Notes: generated by a model from the sequence alone, not told the origin. Positions 25,041-34,332 are shown, counted from the stretch's first letter. The stretch is DNA of 64,000 bases from Rhodococcus antarcticus (GCF_026153295.1 NZ_CP110615.1:3596001-3660000); one strand, 5' to 3'. Numbers and translations: made by a program.

Positions 25041-25358
25041 GGTGCGTGCTCTCCAGCACGGGTCCGCGGCAGCCGGACGACGCACGCTGCGCCTGACCTG
25101 GTCTGCCCGCGGTGCACTCGGAAGCGGCGCGCGCCCACCTCGTCGAGGGCGGCCCGCTCCTGCGCACGGGGTCCCGGTCGGGGACCGGCGCGCTGGGTGC
25201 AAGGTCGTTGCACACGGTAACGAAAATTGCCGCGTCTTGGCCAATCGAAGGGGCGCACCTCCGCCGGGGCGGGGGCCGACCGTCCGGGGGCGCCGGCCGG
25301 CCGTCCGGAGCGTCGGACGGCCGTCCGGGGCGTCGGACGCGGGACGGACTAGTTTCCG
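25041..25358. other. Divergent intergenic region with GC-rich tandem repeat
   Basis: 318 bases without a gene between the MFS and WcbI-like genes. Bases 25200-25250 are AT-richer (GGTAACGAAAATTGCC) and are the best place for promoters. At 25299-25318 and 25319-25338 there is a 20-bp unit repeated twice with one change (GGCCGTCCGGRGCGTCGGAC), preceded by a degenerate third copy. The junction forms the palindrome CGGACGGCCGTCCG. It could be an operator or a replication-slippage product. Confidence 0.5.
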
Positions 25359-26453
25359 GTGGTGTCCACCGCACCCGGGACCCCCCAGCAGGAGCGCGCG
25401 GCCGCCGGGCTCCCGGCGATCGCGGCCGCCTCGACCGGCTCGACCGGCTCGATCGCCGACCCGGTGCAGGGCCGGGCGCCGCTCTCGGGCATGAGCGTGG
25501 CGAGCCCCGACGCGGAGCCGGACGGGCGCACACGGCACTACGGGGGCTTCTACGGCCTGGACCCGGTGCCGGCGGACCGGCCGCTGTGGCTGGTGCACGG
25601 CAACTGCCAGGCCGAGGCCCTGCGGGTGCTGCTGGCCACCGCCACCGACGCGGGGTTCGCCACCGTGCGCATCCCCCCGGTGCACGAGCTCACCGCCGCC
25701 GATCTGCCGCACCTGGACGCGCTGCTCGCCCGCACGCAGGTGCTGCTGAGCCAGCCGGTGCGGGTGGACTACCGCGACCTCCCGCTGGGCACCGCGCAGC
25801 TGGCCGGCCGGCTGCCGCCCGGGTCGCGGGTGCTGCGCTGGCCGGTGATCCGCATCGGGACGCTGCACCCGTACCAGGTGATCGTGCGCCACCCCCGCGA
25901 CCGCTCGCTGGGCCCGCCCGTGGTGGCCTACCACGACCTGCGCACCGTGGTCGCGGCCCGCGCCCCGGGCGAGCTGGGCCCGCTGCCCCCGGCCGACGCC
26001 CCGCCGCAGGCCTACCGCGCCGCCGCCGCGGCCTCGGTGGCCGAGCTCGCCCGCCGGGAGGCCGCGCAGTGCGACGTGGGGGTGTCCGACGCCCTCGTGG
26101 CCGCCGGGGCCGGGGCGGCGCACACCGTGAACCACCCGGGCAACCCCGTGCTGACGGCGCTGGCGCAGCGGGTGCAGGCGGCGCTGGGGGAGCCGGTGGA
26201 CGTCGGCGATCCCGGCCGCGACCTGCTCGGCGGCGTGCGGGCCCCCCTGGAGCCGGCGGTGCTCGTGGCCCTGGGGCTGGGCACCGGTGCGGCGCGGGCC
26301 GGCTGGCTCGTCGGGGGTGAGCCCGTGGACGCCCAGCACGTCCACCGGGTGCAGGGTGCGTTCTACCGCGCCGACCCGGGGTGGCTGGACGCCGCGCAGG
26401 CCCGGCACGGTGAGCGGATGGCCCTGCTCGGGCTGACCACCGACCCCGGGTAG
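25359..26453 (+). CDS. WcbI-like polysaccharide-modification protein
   Basis: 364 residues from GTG 25359; another GTG one codon later is equally possible. The key motif LVHGNCQAEALRVLL matches the GNCQ motif of WcbI, a fold related to SGNH-type enzymes first seen in capsule biosynthesis and thought to act on acetylated or CoA-linked groups. Further family features are LSQPVRVDYRDLP, VIRIGTLHPYQVIVR and VNHPGNPVL (possible catalytic His). The N-terminal ~60 residues are low-complexity and disordered. No glycosyltransferase lies directly next to it, so the acceptor is unknown. Confidence 0.72.
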   Translation: MVSTAPGTPQQERAAAGLPAIAAASTGSTGSIADPVQGRAPLSGMSVASPDAEPDGRTRHYGGFYGLDPVPADRPLWLVHGNCQAEALRVLLATATDAGFATVRIPPVHELTAADLPHLDALLARTQVLLSQPVRVDYRDLPLGTAQLAGRLPPGSRVLRWPVIRIGTLHPYQVIVRHPRDRSLGPPVVAYHDLRTVVAARAPGELGPLPPADAPPQAYRAAAAASVAELARREAAQCDVGVSDALVAAGAGAAHTVNHPGNPVLTALAQRVQAALGEPVDVGDPGRDLLGGVRAPLEPAVLVALGLGTGAARAGWLVGGEPVDAQHVHRVQGAFYRADPGWLDAAQARHGERMALLGLTTDPG

Positions 26454-26462
26454 CGGGCCAGC

Positions 26463-27860
26463 TCAGAAGCCGCGGGAGCCGCCGCCGCCCCCGCCACCGA
26501 AGCCCTGGGAGCCGCCGCCACCGCCGAACGAGCGCGAGCCGCCGCCGCCACCGCCCCCGCCGCCACCGAAGCTCCCACCGCCGAAGCCGCCGAAGCCGCC
26601 GAAGCCGCCGAACCCGCCGAACCCGCCGCGCCGGGGCCGGCCGTACCCACCGCCGTACCCGCCCCCGCCGAAGCCCGACCCGCCCCAGCCGCCGGAGCGG
26701 GACTGGCGGTCGTGCTCGGCCTGCTGCGCCGCCGCCCGGGCCTGCTCGGCCTGCCGCGTCGAGGCCTGGTTCGCCGCGCGCCGCCCGGCCACGGCCTGCT
26801 CCTGCTGCTCCACCTCGTCCTCGACCGCCAGCAGCTGGGCCAGGCCCGCCGAGACCGGGGTGCGCCCGTCGCGGACCGCGGCCAGCAGCTGCGCGAGCTC
26901 GTCGTCCCGGTCGGCGGGGGAGGGCAGGTCGTCGCCCGGCACCTCGGACCGCAGGGCGGCTGCGTCCTCGGTCAGCCGCTGGGCCTCCGCGCGCACCCGG
27001 GCCACCTCGTCGTTCCACAGCTGCTCCCAGCCGCCGCCGGCCCGCAGCAGGGTCAGGTGGCGCTCGGTGCGGTCCAGGCCCGCGACCATCCGCTCGAGCT
27101 GGGCGGCCTCGCCGTGCGGGTCGGGACTGTCACCCTGGCGACCCTCGATCGCGCGCAGCGCCACGTCGACGTCGTTGAGCTCGGCGGAGAGCCGGGACTC
27201 GTCGGCGCCGCCGTCGGGCAGGGCCTGGACCAGGATCTGCAGGTTGTCCAGCCGCTCCCGGGTCTGCACCACCGTCAGCCCGTTGGCCGCGGACTGCTCC
27301 GCCCGGTCGGCGGTGGCCCGCTCGGCCAGCTTGCCTCCCTGCACCTTCCGGTAGCCGAGCCACCCGAGCACCGCCGCCACCACGGCGGCGAGGACCGCGA
27401 CGGTCGACCACGGGAACCCGCCCCCGCCCCCTCCGGCGAGCTGGGAGCGGACCTCGGCCAGCCCGGCGAGCATCCCCTCGGTCCACCGCGCGGCGCCGAA
27501 GTCGGTCGTCATCGCGCTGGTGACGGCGCCGTCGTCGAGGGTGACGCCGGGGCCGTAGTACGTGCCGACCTGCTGGTCCTGGAGGCTGACGGCCAGGACC
27601 ACGGTGCCCGCGCGCGGCTGCTTCCCGCTGAAGCCGGCGGCCGACCCGGCCCGGACGAGGGCGGTGTCGAGGTTGCCCCCGGAGCTGGCCAGGGTCACGA
27701 AGACGACGTCGACCGGCACGTCCGAGGCCGCCCCGGTCAGCCGTCCCGCGTCCAGCACCCCGGCGGCGTCGTCCACCGAACCCGCGGCCAGGGCCGGCGC
27801 CGTGCCCGCGAGCACCGCCAGCAGGGCCGTGACCAGCACCAGCAGCAGCCGTCGCACCAT
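26463..27860 (-). CDS. TPM-domain membrane protein with coiled coil and Gly/Phe-rich tail
   Basis: 465 residues from ATG 27860. Residues 1-26 form a signal peptide (MVRRLLLVLVTALLAVLAGT, then APALAA). A TPM/TLP18.3-like domain covers about 28-140 (VVFVTLASSGGNLDTALVRA, GTYYGPGVTLDD). A transmembrane helix follows near 155-178 after a glycine linker. Residues ~190-400 are highly charged and heptad-rich, a long coiled coil, and the last ~75 residues are GGFGGFGG- and GGGG-type repeats ending GSRGF. It probably sits in the membrane with the TPM domain outside. The function of the family in bacteria is unsettled. The glycine tail causes long spurious frames on both strands. Confidence 0.8.
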   Translation of the reverse strand: MVRRLLLVLVTALLAVLAGTAPALAAGSVDDAAGVLDAGRLTGAASDVPVDVVFVTLASSGGNLDTALVRAGSAAGFSGKQPRAGTVVLAVSLQDQQVGTYYGPGVTLDDGAVTSAMTTDFGAARWTEGMLAGLAEVRSQLAGGGGGGFPWSTVAVLAAVVAAVLGWLGYRKVQGGKLAERATADRAEQSAANGLTVVQTRERLDNLQILVQALPDGGADESRLSAELNDVDVALRAIEGRQGDSPDPHGEAAQLERMVAGLDRTERHLTLLRAGGGWEQLWNDEVARVRAEAQRLTEDAAALRSEVPGDDLPSPADRDDELAQLLAAVRDGRTPVSAGLAQLLAVEDEVEQQEQAVAGRRAANQASTRQAEQARAAAQQAEHDRQSRSGGWGGSGFGGGGYGGGYGRPRRGGFGGFGGFGGFGGFGGGSFGGGGGGGGGGSRSFGGGGGSQGFGGGGGGGSRGF

Positions 27861-27923
27861 GGTGCGGACCCTACCGGCGGCACCGGTTCGACCCCGGCCG
27901 GTCGACCGGCCACGCTGGGGCCC

Positions 27924-29756
27924 ATGAGCGCACCCGACCCGAGCCCCCTGGACCGCGCCGAGCGTGACACCGACGACTGGGGCGTCGCCCGCCACTGGCT
28001 CGACGACGCCGAGACCGAGTGCACGCCGAGCGCCGGCACCGTCGAGGCCCTGCGCGCGGTCATCGGGACCCCGCCGCAGGACCTGGTGCGGCGCGTCCCG
28101 ATCGTGCTCGCTCCGGGTCGCGACGCCGTCCTCCCCGCCGGGGAGCTGGAGTGCGAGGACGGCACCCGGCGCCCCGTCGGCGGGCCCGCGCCCGAGGACC
28201 TGCCGCTGGGCTACCACCGGCTGCACCCCGCCGACGGGCCGAGCCGACGGGTGATCGTCTCGCCCGGCCGCTGCTACCGGCCCGACGGGCTGCGCACCTG
28301 GGGCTGGGCGGTGCAGCTGTACGCGGCGCGCTCGGCGGGCAGCTGGGCGACCGGCGACCTGGCCGACCTGCGGGCGCTGCGCGAGCTCGCCCGGGCCCAG
28401 GGTGCGGGCTTCCTGCTGGTCAACCCGCTGCACGGCGTCGCGCCCACCACCGAGCAGGAGGACAGCCCGTACCTGCCCGCCACCCGCCGCTTCCGCAACC
28501 CGCTGTACCTGCGGGTCGAGGAGGTGCCCGGGGTGGAGCTCACCGCGGCCGAGCGGGCGCAGGGAGCGCGCCTGGGGGCGGCCGACGTGCTGGACCGCGA
28601 CGCCGGCTGGGCCCTGCACCAGGCGGTGCTGCGCCGGGCGTTCTCGACCTCGGCGGACTTCGAGCGCTGGCGCACCGAGCAGGGCGAGCCGCTCGAGCAG
28701 TGGGCCCGCTGGTGCTCGCTGGCCCAGACCCACGGCGACGACTTCCACGACTGGCCCGTGCCCCTGCAGGACCCGGCCGCGGCGCCGACCGACGCCGACG
28801 AGGTCACCTTCCACGCCTGGCTGCAGTGGTGCCTGGCCGTCCAGCTGGACGCGGCGTGCGACGGGCTGACCGTGCTGCAGGACCTGCCGATCGGGGTGTC
28901 CGGCGGCGGTGCGGACGCCTGGGCCTGGCAGGACGTGCTCGCCCACGGGGTGACGGTGGGCGCGCCGGCGGACGCGTTCAACTCCCTCGGCCAGGACTGG
29001 GGCTCGCCGCCACTGGTGCCGTGGCGGCTGCGCCTGGCCGACTACGAGCCGTTCGTGCAGTCGGTGCGGGCGACGCTCGCCGGCGGGGGCGGGCTGCGCA
29101 TCGACCACGTGATGGGCCTGTTCCGGCTGTGGTGGGTGCCGGCGGGGATGAGCCCGGCCGACGGGGCGTACGTCCGCTACCCGTGGCGGGACATGCTCGC
29201 GATCGTCGCGCTGGAGAGCCACCGGGCCCGCGCGCTGGTGGTCGGCGAGGACCTCGGCGTGGTCGAGGACGGGGTGCGCGAGGCGCTCGCCGAGCACGAC
29301 ATCCTCAGCTACCGCGTCCTGTACTTCGAGGACGACGCCCCGGCCGACTACCCGGTGGACGCCATGGCCGCGGTGAGCACGCACGACCTGCCGACCGTCG
29401 CCGGGCTGCTCGACGGGTCCGACGTCGCGGAGATGGTGGGGCTGGGGCTGGGCAGTGCCGAGGAGCTCGCGCCGGGGCGTCAGGCCATGCTCGACGTGAT
29501 CGGTGCCCAGCCGGGCGAGCGGGCCTCGCGCGCGGTGCTCGACGCCTACCGGGCGCTGGGCGGGGCCCCGAGCGCGATGCTGTGCGCGACGCTGGACGAC
29601 GCCGTGCTCGCCGCGCGTCGTCCGAACATCCCGGGCACCACCGAGCGCGCGAACTGGTGCATCCCGCTGCCGGTGCGGGTGGAGGAGCTGGGCGGGCTGG
29701 AGTCGGTCCGGGCGGTGGCGGACGTCCTCACGGCGGCGACCACCGGGGACCGCTGA
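27924..29756 (+). CDS. malQ: 4-alpha-glucanotransferase (GH77, amylomaltase)
   Basis: 610 residues from ATG 27924. Catalytic motifs of family GH77 are intact: [17 protein letters not shown] (nucleophile Asp), [13 protein letters not shown] (acid/base Glu), [11 protein letters not shown] (transition-state Asp) and the substrate-loop end [17 protein letters not shown]. MalQ transfers alpha-1,4-glucan segments between maltodextrins in the cytosol, feeding glycogen or trehalose metabolism. The N-terminal ~120 residues form the extension common in actinobacterial MalQ. It is monocistronic, divergent from the TPM gene (63-base gap), and followed by a repeat-filled gene-free stretch. Confidence 0.93.
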   Translation: MSAPDPSPLDRAERDTDDWGVARHWLDDAETECTPSAGTVEALRAVIGTPPQDLVRRVPIVLAPGRDAVLPAGELECEDGTRRPVGGPAPEDLPLGYHRLHPADGPSRRVIVSPGRCYRPDGLRTWGWAVQLYAARSAGSWATGDLADLRALRELARAQGAGFLLVNPLHGVAPTTEQEDSPYLPATRRFRNPLYLRVEEVPGVELTAAERAQGARLGAADVLDRDAGWALHQAVLRRAFSTSADFERWRTEQGEPLEQWARWCSLAQTHGDDFHDWPVPLQDPAAAPTDADEVTFHAWLQWCLAVQLDAACDGLTVLQDLPIGVSGGGADAWAWQDVLAHGVTVGAPADAFNSLGQDWGSPPLVPWRLRLADYEPFVQSVRATLAGGGGLRIDHVMGLFRLWWVPAGMSPADGAYVRYPWRDMLAIVALESHRARALVVGEDLGVVEDGVREALAEHDILSYRVLYFEDDAPADYPVDAMAAVSTHDLPTVAGLLDGSDVAEMVGLGLGSAEELAPGRQAMLDVIGAQPGERASRAVLDAYRALGGAPSAMLCATLDDAVLAARRPNIPGTTERANWCIPLPVRVEELGGLESVRAVADVLTAATTGDR

Positions 29757-29993
<237 letters not shown>

Positions 29994-30140
29994 TGACCCG
30001 TCGACCGCCTCTCGGCGAGTGGCCGCTCGTGGCGGCAGGGGTGAGGCCCGGGGGTTGATGCGGGCCAGCCGATGGGTTCAACGTACCCGGCGCCGCGGTG
30101 TTCCCGCCGTCGGTGCGCCCCTGCGGCCGGGCGACCGAAA

Positions 30141-30467
30141 GGTTCCACGTGGCCCGGTGCGGGCCCGGCCCGGCGACCACAAGGTTCCACGTGGCCCCGT
30201 GCGGGCCCGGCCCGGCGACCACAGGGTTCCACGTGGCCCCGTGCGGGCCCGGCCCGGCGACCACAGGGTTCCACGTGGCCCCGCGCGGGCCCGGCCCGGC
30301 GACCACAGGGTTCCACGTGGCCCGGTCAGGGGACGGCTGGACGACCGAAGGGTTCCACGTGGCCCGGTCAGGGGACGGCTGGACGACCGAAGGGTTCCAC
30401 GTGGCCCCGCGCGGGCCCGGCCCGGCGACCGAAGGGTTCCACGTGGCCCCGGAAGGCGTTCGCGACC
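30141..30467. repeat. 42-bp tandem repeat, 7 full units plus partial, with CACGTG core
   Basis: Units start at 30141, 30183, 30225, 30267, 30309, 30351 and 30393, exactly 42 bases apart, with a partial eighth at 30435. Every one begins with GGTTCCACGTGGCC. The rest of the unit is of two types: a GC-rich one ending in GGCGACC (units 1-4 and 7) and one with GGACGGCTGGACGACC (units 5-6, identical to each other). The array ends 17 bases before the stop of the HxlR gene. The left half GTTCCACGTG differs by one base from the half site GTTTCACGTG of the ParB centromere sequence. No spacers are present, so it is not a CRISPR array. Open frames across it result from the unit being a multiple of three. 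Confidence 0.9.
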
Positions 30468-30483
30468 GCGCCGGGTGCCCCGG

Positions 30484-30933
30484 TCACGGCTGCACCCGCT
30501 CGAGGTGCGCGTGGGAGCCACGCAGCGGCTGCCTGCAGGTGACGCAGGTCCACTCGGCGCGGGCCTCGTGGTCGTCGGGGCCGTGGACCAGGCGCACCGG
30601 CGGCGCGGTCACCACGTTGTCGTCGCCCCACTGCCGCAGCGCGTGCAGCACCGGGAGCAGTCCCCCGCCCGCCGCGGTGAGGTGGTACCCCGCGCGGGGC
30701 GGATGGTCCTGGTACGGGCGGCGCTCCAGCACCCCCACCTCCACGAGCAGCTTCAGCCGCGCGGTGAGGCGGTCCCGGGGGGCGCCCGTGCCGGCGAGGA
30801 TCTCGCTGAAGCGGTGGTGCCCGAAGCTCACCTCGCGGACGACGAGCAGCGACCACCGGTCACCCACGACGTCCAGCGCGGCGGCCACGGAGCACGCGCG
30901 ACCGGGCAGGTCAGCGGGGTCGGTGCGGTGCAT
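30484..30933 (-). CDS. HxlR-family transcriptional regulator with C-terminal zinc-ribbon-like pair
   Basis: 149 residues from ATG 30933. The HxlR winged helix is clear: ACSVAAALDVVGDRWSLLVV (with the family's N-terminal Cys), SFGHHRFSEILAGTGAPRDR, LTARLKLLVEVGVLERRPYQ and GYHLTAAGGGLLPVLHALRQ then WGD. After the domain, EWTCVTCRQPL forms a CxxC pair. HxlR proteins often sense aldehydes, redox state or aromatics and control nearby catabolic genes. No target gene is adjacent downstream, where the 42-bp array lies. An inverted repeat just before the start suggests autoregulation. Confidence 0.88.
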   Translation of the reverse strand: MHRTDPADLPGRACSVAAALDVVGDRWSLLVVREVSFGHHRFSEILAGTGAPRDRLTARLKLLVEVGVLERRPYQDHPPRAGYHLTAAGGGLLPVLHALRQWGDDNVVTAPPVRLVHGPDDHEARAEWTCVTCRQPLRGSHAHLERVQP

Positions 30934-30942
30934 GCCAATAAG

Positions 30943-30957
30943 GTTTGCACATCAAAC
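30943..30957. promoter_or_regulatory. Operator-like inverted repeat before HxlR gene
   Basis: GTTTG-CACAT-CAAAC, a perfect five-base inverted repeat with a five-base spacer, lies 10 bases upstream of the HxlR start codon in an AT-richer patch. Its position and the winged-helix dimer architecture of HxlR proteins make it a good candidate for self-repression. Confidence 0.5.
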
Positions 30958-31097
30958 TCACTGGTGCTAGCTCTCCCGCGTCCGGTGCACACCGTGGATC
31001 CCCCGTCCAGCTCCGTCGTCGACCCGGGCGCGACACCCCGACCCGCCCGGACGTCCGAAGAGCCCCGCGGGCCGTGAGCGCCCGGGCCCGACCGAGA

Positions 31098-31415
31098 TCA
31101 GCCCGCCAGCGCCCGGACCCGGTCGCGGTCCGCCGGGTCCACCAGGTCGAGGTAGTCCGGGTGCCGGGCGATCCACCCCGCGAGGAAGTCGCACTCCGGC
31201 ACCACGAGGCCGCCCTGGGCGCGCACGTCGTCCAGCGCGCCCCGGGCCAGCTCACCGCCGATCCCCCGGCCGCCGAACGCGTCGTCGATCTCGGTGTGGG
31301 TGAACACGGTGCGCCCGTCGCGCAGCTCGCGGAAGGCGTGGCCGGCGTGCACCCCGTCCACGGTGATCTCGTAGGCGGAGCGCTCGGCGTCGTCGTGGAC
31401 CTCGGTTCCCTGCAC
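31098..31415 (-). CDS. GNAT-family N-acetyltransferase (small, YjdJ-type)
   Basis: 105 residues from GTG 31415 (VQGTEVHDDAERSAYEITVD). The short acetyl-CoA-binding signature is GGRGIGGELARGALDDVRAQ, preceded by TVFTHTEIDDAFGG and followed by PECDFLAGWIARHPDY, the pattern of the small single-domain GNAT family (COG2388-like). The acceptor is unknown. It is convergent with nothing and divergent from the FKBP gene, with 72 bases between the starts. Confidence 0.85.
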   Translation of the reverse strand: MQGTEVHDDAERSAYEITVDGVHAGHAFRELRDGRTVFTHTEIDDAFGGRGIGGELARGALDDVRAQGGLVVPECDFLAGWIARHPDYLDLVDPADRDRVRALAG

Positions 31416-31487
31416 CCCGGCAACGGTAGTCCCGCAGACTTCCGTGGGAGCCTGGGCACGACACATCCCAGAACCTGAGGAGAGCAC

Positions 31488-31865
31488 GTGAGCGAGCTGA
31501 CCCGTCCGGACGTCGACCCGCCCGAGGGCCCTGCCCCCACCGAGCTGGTCATCGACGAGATCGTCGTGGGTGACGGCGCCGAGGCCGAGGCGGGCCAGCA
31601 CGTCCGCGCGCACTACACCGGCGTCACGCACGCCGAGGGCGAGCAGTTCGACTCGTCCTGGGACCGTGGCGACCCGTTGGAGTTCCGCCTCGGCGTCGGC
31701 CAGGTCATCGCCGGCTGGGACCAGGGCATCGTCGGCATGAGGGTCGGTGGCCGCCGTCGCCTCACCATCCCGTCCGCCCTGGCCTACGGCGACCGGGGTG
31801 CCGGGGGTGTCATCAAGCCCGGTGCGGCGCTGGTCTTCGTCGTGGACCTCGTCGCCGTCCGCTGA
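31488..31865 (+). CDS. FKBP-type peptidyl-prolyl cis-trans isomerase
   Basis: 125 residues from GTG 31488 with GAGGAG upstream. The FKBP fold motifs are VRAHYTGVTHAEGEQFDSSW, GQVIAGWDQGIVGMRVGGRRRLTIP, LAYGDRGAGGVIKPGAALVF and VVDLVAV, including the aromatic pocket residues (Tyr, Phe, Asp, Trp, Tyr, Phe). There is no signal peptide, so it is a cytosolic isomerase assisting folding. Its last ~82 bases overlap the extended 3' end of the opposite-strand ferredoxin reductase frame. Confidence 0.92.
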   Translation: MSELTRPDVDPPEGPAPTELVIDEIVVGDGAEAEAGQHVRAHYTGVTHAEGEQFDSSWDRGDPLEFRLGVGQVIAGWDQGIVGMRVGGRRRLTIPSALAYGDRGAGGVIKPGAALVFVVDLVAVR

Positions 31866-33406
31866 CGGGCTGACCCTCCACCCAGAACCGCCAAGTGCGG
31901 GCTTCTGGTCGTCATTCCGCCCCGGATGGCGACCAGAAGCCCGCACTTGGCGCCAGAGGCGGCAGTGGCGCCAGTGGCGCCGGCCGCGACGTCGGTGAGC
32001 AGCGCGCGCACCACCTCCTCGGCGTCCGCGCGGTTGTCGCCGATGCCGCCGCCGGTGCCGCGACGGGCCCAGCCGACGACGTACTGCCCCGGCACCACCG
32101 CGCCCGCGGCGTCCAGCACCCGGCCGCCGTCGTTGCGCACGGTGGCCGTGCTCGCGTCGAAGGGGACCCCGTCCAGCGCGGTGCCGCGGTAGCCGGTCGC
32201 GGTCACCACGAGCTGGGCGCGCACGGTCTCGCCCGTCGCCAGCTCCACCGAGGCGACCCGACCGTCCGTCCCGGCGGTGACCGCGGTGGGCGTCCGGCCG
32301 AACGCGAGGACCACCCGGGTTCCCGGCGCCGGGGGCGCGGTCCAGTCCACGGACTGCCGCCGCGCCCCGCGCACAGCGGAGGCCGACGCCGTGGCGGGCA
32401 GCGCGTCCAGCGTGGACCCGACCCCGGCGGTGTCGTCGACCACCACGTCCACCCCGGGCACCCGGGTCAGGGCCAGGGCCTCGGAGCGGGTGAAGGCGGC
32501 GTGCTCGGGGCCGCGGCGGGCCACCAGCACCACCTCGCGCACCCGGTGGCGGCGCAGGGCGGCCAGGGCGTGCGGGGCGATGTCGGTGCCGGCCAGCGCC
32601 TCGGGGTCCGCGGTGAGGATGCGGGCGACGTCCACGGCCACGTTGCCGTTGCCGACGAGCACCACGCGCGCCACCCCGGCCAGGTCCACCGCGTCGGCGG
32701 GCACCCCGGGGTGGCCGGTGTACCAGCCGACCAGGGTGCGGGCGCTGAGGCTGCCGGGCAGCTGCTCCCCGGGCACGCCGAGCTGTCGGTCCCCGTCCGC
32801 GCCCACGGCCCACAGCACCGCGTCGTGGTCGCGGGCGAGCTCGGCGGCGGAGACGTCGCGGCCGACCTCGGTGCCCAGGCGCAGGGTGACCCGGGGGTGG
32901 GTGAACACGGGGGCGAAGTGCTCGACGATGCGCCGGGTGGCGAGGTGGTCCGGCGCGACGCCGAAGCGGGCGAGGCCCCCCGGCCTGCTGAGGCGCTCCA
33001 CCATCGTGACCCGCACGTCGGCGGTGCGCAGCAGCGACTGCACGGCGTAGCAGGCCGCCGGCCCGGTACCCACCACGGCGACCCGGACGCCGCGCACGCC
33101 CGAGAGCCCGGCCGGGGGGAAGCGGGGGGCGTCCCAGGCCGGGTCCACGGGCCGGTCGGCGTAGTAGTCGGCGTTGATGTCGGCGTACACCGCCTGCTCC
33201 GGCGCGAGCCGGGAGACGTGGGTGATGGCCCCCACCGGGCAGGCGTCTGCGCAGGCCCCGCAGTCGATGCACGCACGGGGGTCGACGTGCAGCAGGTCCG
33301 TCGTCCCGAAGTCCGGCTCGCCCGGGGTGGGGTGGATGCAGTTGACCGGGCACACCGACAGGCACGAGGCGTCCTTGCAGCAGGCCTGGGTGATGGCGAA
33401 GGCCAC
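31784..33406 (-). CDS. fprB: Ferredoxin / ferredoxin-NADP reductase (FprB type) with element-derived C-terminal extension
   Basis: 540 codons from ATG 33406. The N-terminal ~70 residues hold two 4Fe-4S cluster motifs (CCKDASCLSVCPVNC, CIDCGACADACPVGA). Then come the FAD-binding GTGPAACYAVQSLLR, the NADP-binding GNGNVAVDVARIL and a late GWARRGTGGGIGDNRADAEE, as in FprA/FprB. The normal family end is near residue 475. Here the frame runs on through the palindromic element at 31889-31952 (AKCGLLVAIRGGMTTRSPHL) and into antisense of the FKBP gene. It carries electrons between NADPH and ferredoxin-like clusters. Only 17 bases separate it from the diiron oxygenase gene, so it probably serves that enzyme. 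Confidence 0.9.
   Translation of the reverse strand: MAFAITQACCKDASCLSVCPVNCIHPTPGEPDFGTTDLLHVDPRACIDCGACADACPVGAITHVSRLAPEQAVYADINADYYADRPVDPAWDAPRFPPAGLSGVRGVRVAVVGTGPAACYAVQSLLRTADVRVTMVERLSRPGGLARFGVAPDHLATRRIVEHFAPVFTHPRVTLRLGTEVGRDVSAAELARDHDAVLWAVGADGDRQLGVPGEQLPGSLSARTLVGWYTGHPGVPADAVDLAGVARVVLVGNGNVAVDVARILTADPEALAGTDIAPHALAALRRHRVREVVLVARRGPEHAAFTRSEALALTRVPGVDVVVDDTAGVGSTLDALPATASASAVRGARRQSVDWTAPPAPGTRVVLAFGRTPTAVTAGTDGRVASVELATGETVRAQLVVTATGYRGTALDGVPFDASTATVRNDGGRVLDAAGAVVPGQYVVGWARRGTGGGIGDNRADAEEVVRALLTDVAAGATGATAASGAKCGLLVAIRGGMTTRSPHLAVLGGGSARQRTATRSTTKTSAAPGLMTPPAPRSP
31889..31952. repeat. Palindromic element, copy 1
   Basis: Perfect 22-base-pair stem: left arm 31889-31910 (CGCCAAGTGCGGGCTTCTGG plus TC), right arm 31931-31952, with a 20-base loop. 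It is the first of four related copies in this window (others at 45591, 46651 and 58370). This copy lies 23 bases after the FKBP stop and inside the 3' end of the fprB frame. No U-tract follows on either strand, so it is not a standard terminator, although it may protect or end messages. Confidence 0.92.
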
Positions 33407-33423
33407 GGCTCAGGTCCCCGCGC

Positions 33424-34332
33424 TCACAGCATGTGCAGCTGGCGGTAGACGGCCTCCGCCGGCCTGGTGACCAGGCCGCAGTCGCGGAGGAAGGCCACCA
33501 GGTGCTGGCTCGAGGTGCGCATCATCGCGTGGTGGTGCTCGTTGCCGGCGGCTGCGGCCAGGGCGCGCCTGCGGTCCAGCCCGGCGGCCTCGTAGACGCC
33601 CGGGTTCACCATGTTGGACACGATGAAGTACGCCGAGCTGGCGATGACGACGGCGCTGACCTTGCGCTGCGCGGCGCTGGTGCCCTCGAGCCGCTCGCGC
33701 ATCTGCTGGCGGGCGAAGGTCATGTGCCGCGACTCCTCGACCACGTGGATGCGGCTGGTGGTGCGGACCATCGGCAGCACGTCCTCCCCCCGCATCCAGT
33801 CGCGCTGCATGACGTCGAGGACCTCCTCGGCGACGAGGATGCCGCCGTAGGCCGCCTCGGAGCTGGCCAGGGCCTTGTAGCCGCGGCCCAGCTGGATGCT
33901 CAGGCGGTTGGGCAGGTAGGCCTTGATGCCCAGGGTCTGGCAGGCGCGGGCGAACATCATCGAGTGCCGGCACTCGTCGGCGATCTCGGTGAGCGCGAAG
34001 CGGAAGTCCGAGGACGAGGAGTCCTTGCAGTACTGGTCGCGCAGCACCATCTGCTGCAGGATCATCTCGAACCAGATGCCGGTCGACATGATCGAGCACA
34101 CCTCGTGCCGGGTGAGCGTGACCCGCTGCTGCTCGGTCATCTCGTCCCACAGCGCCGTGCCGTACAGGGTGCACCACTGCGGGTTCACCCCGTGCAGGGC
34201 CGGGTCCAGCGGCTCGTCCCAGTCCACCTCGGTGGCCGGGTCGTAGGAGAGCTGGGCGACGGAGCTGAGCAGGCGGGCGGAGACGTCCTCGCGCTCCTGC
34301 TGGGCGGGAGCGTGGTCCATGGTGGCGGTCAT
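33424..34332 (-). CDS. Diiron oxygenase (AurF-like)
   Basis: 302 residues from ATG 34332. The ferritin-like diiron ligands appear as EIADECRHSMMF (ExxxxH type), VEESRHMTFAR (EExxH) and an earlier TRHEVCSIMS helix, the arrangement of AurF/CmlI-type N-oxygenases and related enzymes. These oxidise amines or hydroxylate substrates with O2 using electrons from a reductase. Directly downstream, 17 bases on, is the FprB ferredoxin reductase, which fits as electron donor. A strong operator-like palindrome lies upstream (34367-34403). The substrate is unknown; relatives in mycolic-acid bacteria are also uncharacterised. Confidence 0.85.
   Translation of the reverse strand: MTATMDHAPAQQEREDVSARLLSSVAQLSYDPATEVDWDEPLDPALHGVNPQWCTLYGTALWDEMTEQQRVTLTRHEVCSIMSTGIWFEMILQQMVLRDQYCKDSSSSDFRFALTEIADECRHSMMFARACQTLGIKAYLPNRLSIQLGRGYKALASSEAAYGGILVAEEVLDVMQRDWMRGEDVLPMVRTTSRIHVVEESRHMTFARQQMRERLEGTSAAQRKVSAVVIASSAYFIVSNMVNPGVYEAAGLDRRRALAAAAGNEHHHAMMRTSSQHLVAFLRDCGLVTRPAEAVYRQLHML

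Noticed and set aside
30141-30467. CRISPR array
   Set aside because: Repeats are directly contiguous with no unique spacers, and no cas gene is present.
30098-30970. Repeat protein of 290 residues across the 42-bp array
   Set aside because: All frames stay open because the unit is 42 bases. There is no ribosome binding site, and it overlaps the HxlR gene antisense.
31889-31952. Rho-independent terminator
   Set aside because: The stem is strong but no U-tract follows on either strand. The element also occurs in near-identical form elsewhere and inside a reading frame.
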